Positions 58,086 through 64,000 of a stretch of DNA of 64,000 nt are shown one piece after another. Position 1 is the stretch's first letter. Each line of letters starts with the position of its first letter. The DNA comes from Ascidia mentula. Its lineage: Eukaryota > Chordata > Ascidiacea > Phlebobranchia > Ascidiidae. The DNA lies in NCBI GenBank assembly GCA_947561715.1, contig OX387202.1, forward strand, positions 2,790,001 through 2,854,000, in the 5' to 3' direction. The position numbers were made by a program, and so were the translations under genes. The notes beneath the pieces were generated by a model. That model was not told where the DNA came from, did not search any database, and saw only the letters and a program-made list of their open reading frames with translations.

Positions 58086-58500
58086 ATCAACCGCAACTTT
58101 AAGGTGAGATTTTCGACAAAAATCATAGCGACCAATTTTTGTCAGGGAAAAGTGGCTGATCCAGCTAGGCTGCAGTGCCTGGGCTGTGAAGCCTGTAGAC
58201 CTAGTGTTTAATATTTAATATTATATTTTTGACCTCAATGCAAAGCTACCACCTTGAAATGTTTCTATTTTAATAATATAAGCGTCACAAAAGTTTGTAA
58301 TATTTTGTTGTCTGTTGGTAAAACTATTAACAAGCATATTTCCTAGCAAACTTTGAAGGAACGTTGAAACTTGCAGACAAATATATCATCATCTGCCCCA
58401 CAAGAACAAGGTGACGTTAAGTCAACTTATATAAATACTTGAGTGCTCTGGAATTAGTTGGTTCAGTAAATATAATCCCTTTGCTCTGTCCACATGAAAT
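58086..58500. other. Unassigned stretch
   Basis: No gene or repeat recognised between the Harbinger element and the retro fragment. Confidence 0.4.
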
Positions 58501-58842
58501 GGTTTAAGGGTGAACAATGTCAGGGGCGTCGAAAAACATTCTAGCACTTTCACCATTTTTGATAAAAAAAATAAATTTAATTTTCTTGTAGATACTGGCA
58601 GTGCTTTAAGTCTTATTCCCCGCAACTTAGCGCGTGAATTTAATCCTAGTTTACCTGTAAAAATGAAGTGCGCGTTGGGTAACGAATTCCAATCTTATGG
58701 GGAAATATTATCGCAAACTTACCTAAATAATGTGAACGAATAAAAAATGTTGGGTAAATTCAAGATTCTATACCGCATATGCGCAAGTTATGTCAAATTA
58801 GGCAACTCGTATTCAGAAACATGGACTTAAGTCGACACAAAA
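58500..58842 (+). pseudogene. Gypsy-like protease fragment joined to NLR-3
   Basis: Protease frame with FLVDTGSALSLIPRNLAREF (58580-58645), as in copies A-C, continuing to TQTYLNNVNE before a stop. Gag and everything downstream are missing. At about 58842 it runs directly into the NLR intron that precedes exon 58877, marking the 5' breakpoint of unit 3. Confidence 0.72.
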
Positions 58843-58876
58843 GCATAAAACTGGAACAAAAGCTTTTCCATCTTAG

Positions 58877-61800
58877 ATTCAAGAACTATGGTTAAAGAAG
58901 TGGAATGACGAACAAGCACCATATCTTGCAAAGTGCATTCCATTAACAGAAAGACTTACATTGTCTTCAAACCATCCCAACAAATCATGTTTAGAAACAT
59001 TGAATTGTATTAAGGACTCGCTAAAAAATGGATGTCCACATAAGGTTTAAACTTTTTTTTATTAACGAGTGTTTGTATATTCTGTAGTCATTTGTTTTAT
59101 TTCAGCTTAAAGTCCTGGAACTGGATGGATTTAATATAAGCAATGATGATCTTCTTTTGGGTGAAATTCTTCATTACTTTGAAGAACTTTACATTGTTAG
59201 TTGTAATGTGACTAAAGTGGACAATTTCGCCACTGCTTTGGCCAAACTGGATAAACCTGTAAGTCTTATTATGTTTGTGATGTTTCCTAAATGTAAACAC
59301 ATGTTATGTAGTACACATGCAAAATTTGCATAATAATGCCAGATTTCAACTTACTTTATATATTAAAACCAATGCAAAGCACACTGCCATGCTACATTTT
59401 GACAGCAGGCTATGGGTACAACTGTCTTTAATTGAACTAGCCTAAAATATCTTTGTCGCCCATAGGCCCAACTTTGTTTACTTTCAGATGGAATCATTTT
59501 CTCTGCGAAACAACAACATCGGAAACTCTGGAGCAAAAAAGATTGTAAAATGTTTGAAGAATGTAGAGAAACTACACTTGGGTAAATGTGGAATCACTTC
59601 AGAAGGAATTCCATATTTGTCTTCAGCTTTGCTCAAACTACCAGCTCCGGTAAGGTTTTGCAATAATGTAACTTATATTCAACCAAACTACTTCTGAGAA
59701 AAATAAGCTCCCTCTGCAATATGTTGCTGGTTGAGATGGAAAACGACACTGATATGTTTATTTAGTTTTATTTGAAGTTTTGCAAACTCAGATATAAACA
59801 AACCTGATTAGAATCTTTCATTTAATCTTGAAGCTTTAGTTTGATGACAGTAACTTTTCTTATTAATTAGAATCATTACAGAATATTGTGTTGATAATTA
59901 TCAAACGAAAGTTCACTCTTGCATTTTAGCTTGAAAACATCATTAGTTATTTAAAGCATGCATAGTTATTTTATGCTGTATTCATACTAAATATTTTTTA
60001 GATGGAATTCCTTGAATTGTGTCGAAATAACATTGGCAACTCTGGTGCAAAAGAAATGGCAAAATGTTTGAACAAAGTACAGAAACTGGACTTGAGGGAT
60101 TGTGGAATAACATCTGAAGGAATTCCACATCTGTCTTCAGCTTTGCTCGAATTAACAGAACCAGTAAGGTTTCAGTCCAATGCTATATTCTGTAAAACAC
60201 AGGTTTACCAGCCGGATTTGCTAATTCTAAGAACATTACTTTAGTATCACTTTCCCAATAAATTAATTGTTGAACTATCACCTTTCAGGAATGATATGAA
60301 TGGGTTTCATGCACTTTGTCTCTGATTCAAAATCAAACATTTTGCATCAGAATCCAAACATTATTGATTACAATATAGAAGGACACTAGTAAAACTATGT
60401 AGTTTTCTTTGAAGTTTGACAGAATGATAACCCTGATATGAACAAAACTTGAAGCTTTAGTTTGATAACAGTAACTTTTCTTATTAATAATGATGTTTAC
60501 AGCATGTTGTGCTAATAATTATCAAACAAAATTTTATAAATGCAAATTTGGCTCAAAACGTCAATAGTTATTTTATGCTGCTTTCATATTAATTTTTTTT
60601 AGATGAAAGAACTTTATCTGAATATAAATAACATTGGCAACTCTGGTGCAAAAGAAATAGCAAAATGTTTGAACAAAGCACAGAGACTGGACTTGGAGAA
60701 TTGTGGAATAACATCAGAAGGAATTCCACATCTGTCTTCAGCTTTGCTCGAACTACAAGAACCAGTAAGGTTTCAGTTCTGTTTTAGTTCACTGCTATAT
60801 TCTGTAAAATACAGGTTTACCAGCTGCACTTGTTACTTTTAAGAACATTACTTTAGGGTTCCATCATTCATGGGTTTTAAACAATCCAACTTTCATTAAT
60901 GATATAAATGGGTTTCATGCACTTTGACTCTGATTCAAAATACTAAATTTGTATCAGAGTCAACATGTTATTGGTTACAAGAGAAAAAGGACAAAGATAT
61001 GTTTACATAGTTTTGATTGAAGTTTAACATGATGCTAACACTGATATGAACAAAACTGGTCACAACCTTAATTTTTATCTTGAATCTTTAGTTTGGTAAC
61101 AACAAAGTGTTGCTGGTGGCACATACATATCTGTTCACTGCTTGGTTTGTGTTTATTATGACATAGTTCTTTTCACATTTAGAAAAATAAATAATTTAAA
61201 AAATATATTTTGATTTTTTATCATTTTGTCTTTGATGCAAAATTTCACTCATGGTTTTTGACGACAGTTTATTATTTGTTTGTTTACCCTGAAGTTGACC
61301 TTTAAATGCTTAGCTTGAAATGTTTTTAGATTCAGAAAGTCAATTTAATTGGAAACCCTATTGGTGATGATGGCTGCAAAAAACTGTCAAAAAGTTTGGC
61401 TAAAGTGAAGAACCTCATTTTGTTTAGCTGTGGAATTACTTCTATTGGATTAAAAGCATTGGCGGAAGGATTGTCAAAGTTGGAAGATCCAGTAAGTTAC
61501 AATAAGTGGAGTCCCAGCATCTTTCATACATGAGTAGAATATCAGTCTGTTAGATGGTAACTTGACTGAATTGTATGGCTGGTTGTTGAAGTTTATTTTT
61601 GTGTTTACAAACACTAAAATTCAACATTCAAGAATTTTACAACTAAGTTTGAATTTTCAGCATTTTGTGACAGACTAATGAAGAAATTTACAGCTTTACA
61701 CCATGCTAGCAGTGCTAATCACTTATAATTGAAAACAAATTTAACTGATTACATGTTTACTATTAATGCCATAAGTTCACAGCTTACCAATCATGCCAGA

Positions 61801-62040
61801 TTAACCACTACATACAGTTGTGTGTTTTCTACCTGCAAATATGTTGGTCTTTGTTGCAGTTCAAATAAGTTGGTCTTTGTTACAGTTCTAATACTGGTAG
61901 GTTTATGTTTAATTACATCAAGATTTATTTATTAGATGGAATCCTTGAACATTAGTCCAAACAACGTGACGAAGGAAGAAGCTGAAAACATTTTCGGGGA
62001 AGTTCGAGGAAAAGTACAAAACTGGCGTGGTTTGTTTTAA
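58877..62040 (+). CDS. NLR-3: LRR half only, 5'-truncated
   Basis: Exons 58877-59044 (168), 59106-59258 (153), 59488-59649, 60002-60163, 60603-60764 and 61330-61491 (all 162), and terminal 61936-62040 (105). All borders and phases match NLR-2, and no stop interrupts. NACHT and N-terminal exons are absent; retroelement sequence lies immediately upstream. Exon 58877 and its flanks are nearly identical to NLR-2 (41226), while the second linker exon has 153 bases as in NLR-1, so the copy is a mosaic. Without a start or NACHT it may be non-functional. It could also be transcribed from a new promoter or donate LRR exons by conversion. Confidence 0.75.
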
Positions 62041-62088
62041 TGGGTCCACGCTGATTAGCAACACTGTTTAAAGGAAAGTCAAACATTT

Positions 62089-63115
62089 AAGTCTTATGTG
62101 CTGTATAACTCTTATGTGCTGTGTAAGTTTTATGGGCTGTGTAAGTCTTATGGGCTGTATAACTCTTATGTGCTGTATAACTCTTATGTGCTGTATAAGT
62201 CTTATGGGCTGTATAAGTCTTATGTGATGTACAACTATTATGTGCTGTATAAGTTTTATTTGATGTACAACTCTTATGTGCTGTACAACTCTTATGTGCT
62301 GTACAACTCTAATGCGCTGCATAACTCTTATGTGCTGTATAACTCTAATGTGCTGTATAACTCTAATGTGCTGTATAACTCTTATGTGCTGTATAACTCT
62401 AATGTGCTGTATAACTCTTATGCGCTGTACAACTCTAATGCGCTGCATAACTCTAATGTGCTGTATAACTCTTATGCGCTGTACAACTCTAATGCGCTGT
62501 GCAACTCTTATGTGCTGTATAACTCTTATGTGCTGTATAACTCTAATGTGCTGTATAACTCTTATGTGCTGTACAACTCTTATGTGCTGTATAACTCTAA
62601 TGTGCTGTATAACTCTTATGCGCTGTATAACTCTTATGTGCTGTATAACTCTTATGTGCTGTATAACTCTAATGTGCTGTATAACTCTTATGCGCTGTAT
62701 AACTCTTATGCGCTGTACAACTCTTATGCGCTGTATAACTCTTATGTGCTGTATAACTCTTATGCGCTGTACAACTCTAATGCGCTGCATAACTCTAATG
62801 TGCTGTATAACTCTTATGCGCTGTACAACTCTAATGCGCTGTGCAACTCTTATGTGCTGTATAACTCTTATGTGCTGTATAACTCTAATGTGCTGTATAA
62901 CTCTTATGTGCTGTACAACTCTTATGTGCTGTATAACTCTAATGTGCTGTATAACTCTTATGCGCTGTATAACTCTTATGTGCTGTATAACTCTTATGTG
63001 CTGTATAACTCTAATGTGCTGTATAACTCTTATGCGCTGTATAACTCTTATGCGCTGTACAACTCTTATGCGCTGTATAACTCTTATGTGCTGTATAACT
63101 CTTATGTGCTTTATT
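62089..63115. repeat. 18-bp minisatellite, array 3 with 342-bp higher-order repeat
   Basis: About 57 units of ATGTGCTGTATAACTCTT type. A block of 19 units recurs exactly 342 bases apart (for example TGCGCTGCAT at 62439 and 62781), a recent block duplication. The array starts about 50 bases after the NLR-3 stop. Confidence 0.95.
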
Positions 63116-63259
63116 TGTTAATATATATATTAAACTGGTCGTTTGACTTTGGGTTAGAGAGCAGCCTTTTTATCAGGAGTCAGATATACAGCAGTGTTAT
63201 TATTTTGTGTAGACGTTTTAAATGACGCCCTGCATAAAATTTGGTGACCCCGACGTGAT
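63116..63259 (+). repeat. LTR-like end and tRNA-Trp primer-binding site (copy D)
   Basis: Third copy of the segment, with intact TGGTGACCCCGACGTGAT at 63242-63259. Confidence 0.7.
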
Positions 63260-63308
63260 ATTTAAATGGGCAATTTAACCTTCTGTTGTGTTTTTATGTG
63301 CTTTAATT

Positions 63309-64000
63309 ATGTCGCAAAAGGCTTCTGGTGTAATTCCCCAATTTATAAAAAGTGCGATCAAATTAAAAGGGGTTGGAAAGCCAGATCAGTTGACCACGCC
63401 AGGTAATTTCGATGCTATATCTCACGCAGCTGCAGAGGCAGACGTAAGTTCGCACAACAGCGATCATGTTGATGATTTACCAGGTAACGATTTGTTGCGG
63501 TTTAAACGCTACAGGTAGTGCCGCGCCGCATTGTTAAACGCGATTATTCGACTGATCACTGCAAATCCCGAATCATCATATTCTATAGCTCCAGCCTCGC
63601 TCGAGTTATTTTGCACCCCCTGGAATTAATGACCAGGTCGCATCCATGTTTTTGCCTTGGGATCAGGCACCGTTTTCAACGCCTTGTTATCCAGGTGTGT
63701 CCGCACCGCATTTTTCCCCTAGTCGAACTGCACCTTTCACACCTATGGCAGCGAAAGTAAAATTACCCTCAATGTGGCAGGATGCTGTAAAGTTGTGGTT
63801 AGCAAACGTTGAAGGTATTTTTCAGAGCCATCAAATAACATCTGACGACGAGAAATTCAACTTAACCATTTCTTCCCTCAATCAAGAACAAGCTCAACGG
63901 GTTGATCATGTTATTTTGGGTAAGGTTGGTCGTCGCTCTTATGCTGATCTAAAACACGCGCTTTTAAAGGCATTTGATAGTAACCCCATAACGGAAGTGC
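63309..64000 (+). pseudogene. Gypsy-like retrotransposon copy D, gag start (cut by window end)
   Basis: ATG 63309 opens a frame that runs 69 codons to a TAG. After frame changes, the capsid frame from 63745 is open to the window end. Here the stretch ISSLNQEQAQRVDHVILGKV is in frame, so copy D lacks the one-base deletion shared by copies A and C and is the least damaged gag. Whether it has a polymerase lies beyond the window. Confidence 0.7.

Noticed and set aside
1..64000. tRNA or rRNA genes
   Set aside because: No cloverleaf or rRNA core sequence was seen; the tRNA-Trp similarity is only an 18-base primer-binding site.

Overview
The window is animal (metazoan) nuclear DNA: AT-rich, intron-containing, and packed with eukaryotic transposable elements. 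It holds a tandem family of NACHT-leucine-rich-repeat (NLR, intracellular innate receptor) genes. The mix of NLR expansion, hAT, Harbinger, IS3-like, Penelope, Ty3/Gypsy, Copia and LINE remnants suits a marine invertebrate. An ascidian or another invertebrate deuterostome is my best guess, but nothing in the sequence proves the taxon.

The backbone is a segmental duplication seen three times. Unit 1 (about 1-23279) carries NLR-1: a candidate first exon at 1151-1220, small exons at 7103 and 7481, a NACHT exon at 12033-13774, and linker and LRR exons to 17437. Unit 2 (about 28805-49568) carries NLR-2 (36639-44239), which I can read as an uninterrupted 998-codon model. Unit 3 (58877 to the window end) carries only the LRR half (NLR-3, 58877-62040). 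Each gene is followed at once by an 18-bp minisatellite and then by the 5' end of a Ty3/Gypsy-like retrotransposon with a tRNA-Trp primer-binding site. In units 1 and 2 this is followed by a second, orphan NLR terminal exon (22011-22115 and 48301-48405).

Unit 1 NLR introns hold Copia, LINE and hAT remnants. NLR-1 has a one-base deletion in its last LRR exon and is probably truncated or must skip that exon. Between units 1 and 2 lies retroelement debris (23280-28800), including a strong hammerhead ribozyme on the minus strand (23465-23524) and a clean hAT-type element with an 8-bp target duplication (26307-26742).

Upstream of NLR-2 is a nested insertion. A 17-bp-TIR element (29103-35976) sits in the NLR upstream region; within it is a complete IS3EU-like DNA transposon (29285-34403) with a perfect 6-bp target duplication. 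That transposon encodes a HECT-type ubiquitin-ligase-like protein and, on the opposite strand, a DDE integrase-type transposase. Both proteins begin with a short separate exon encoding a zinc-ribbon.

Between units 2 and 3 are an inverted 5'-to-5' pair of Penelope-like (RT plus GIY-YIG) copies with a 12-bp target duplication (50143-53519), a poorly understood stretch (53532-56319), and a PIF/Harbinger element with a CAG target duplication and a degenerate transposase (56323-58082).

Recurrent comparison of units 1 and 2 supplies empty sites for several insertions, so the order of events can be read directly from the sequence.
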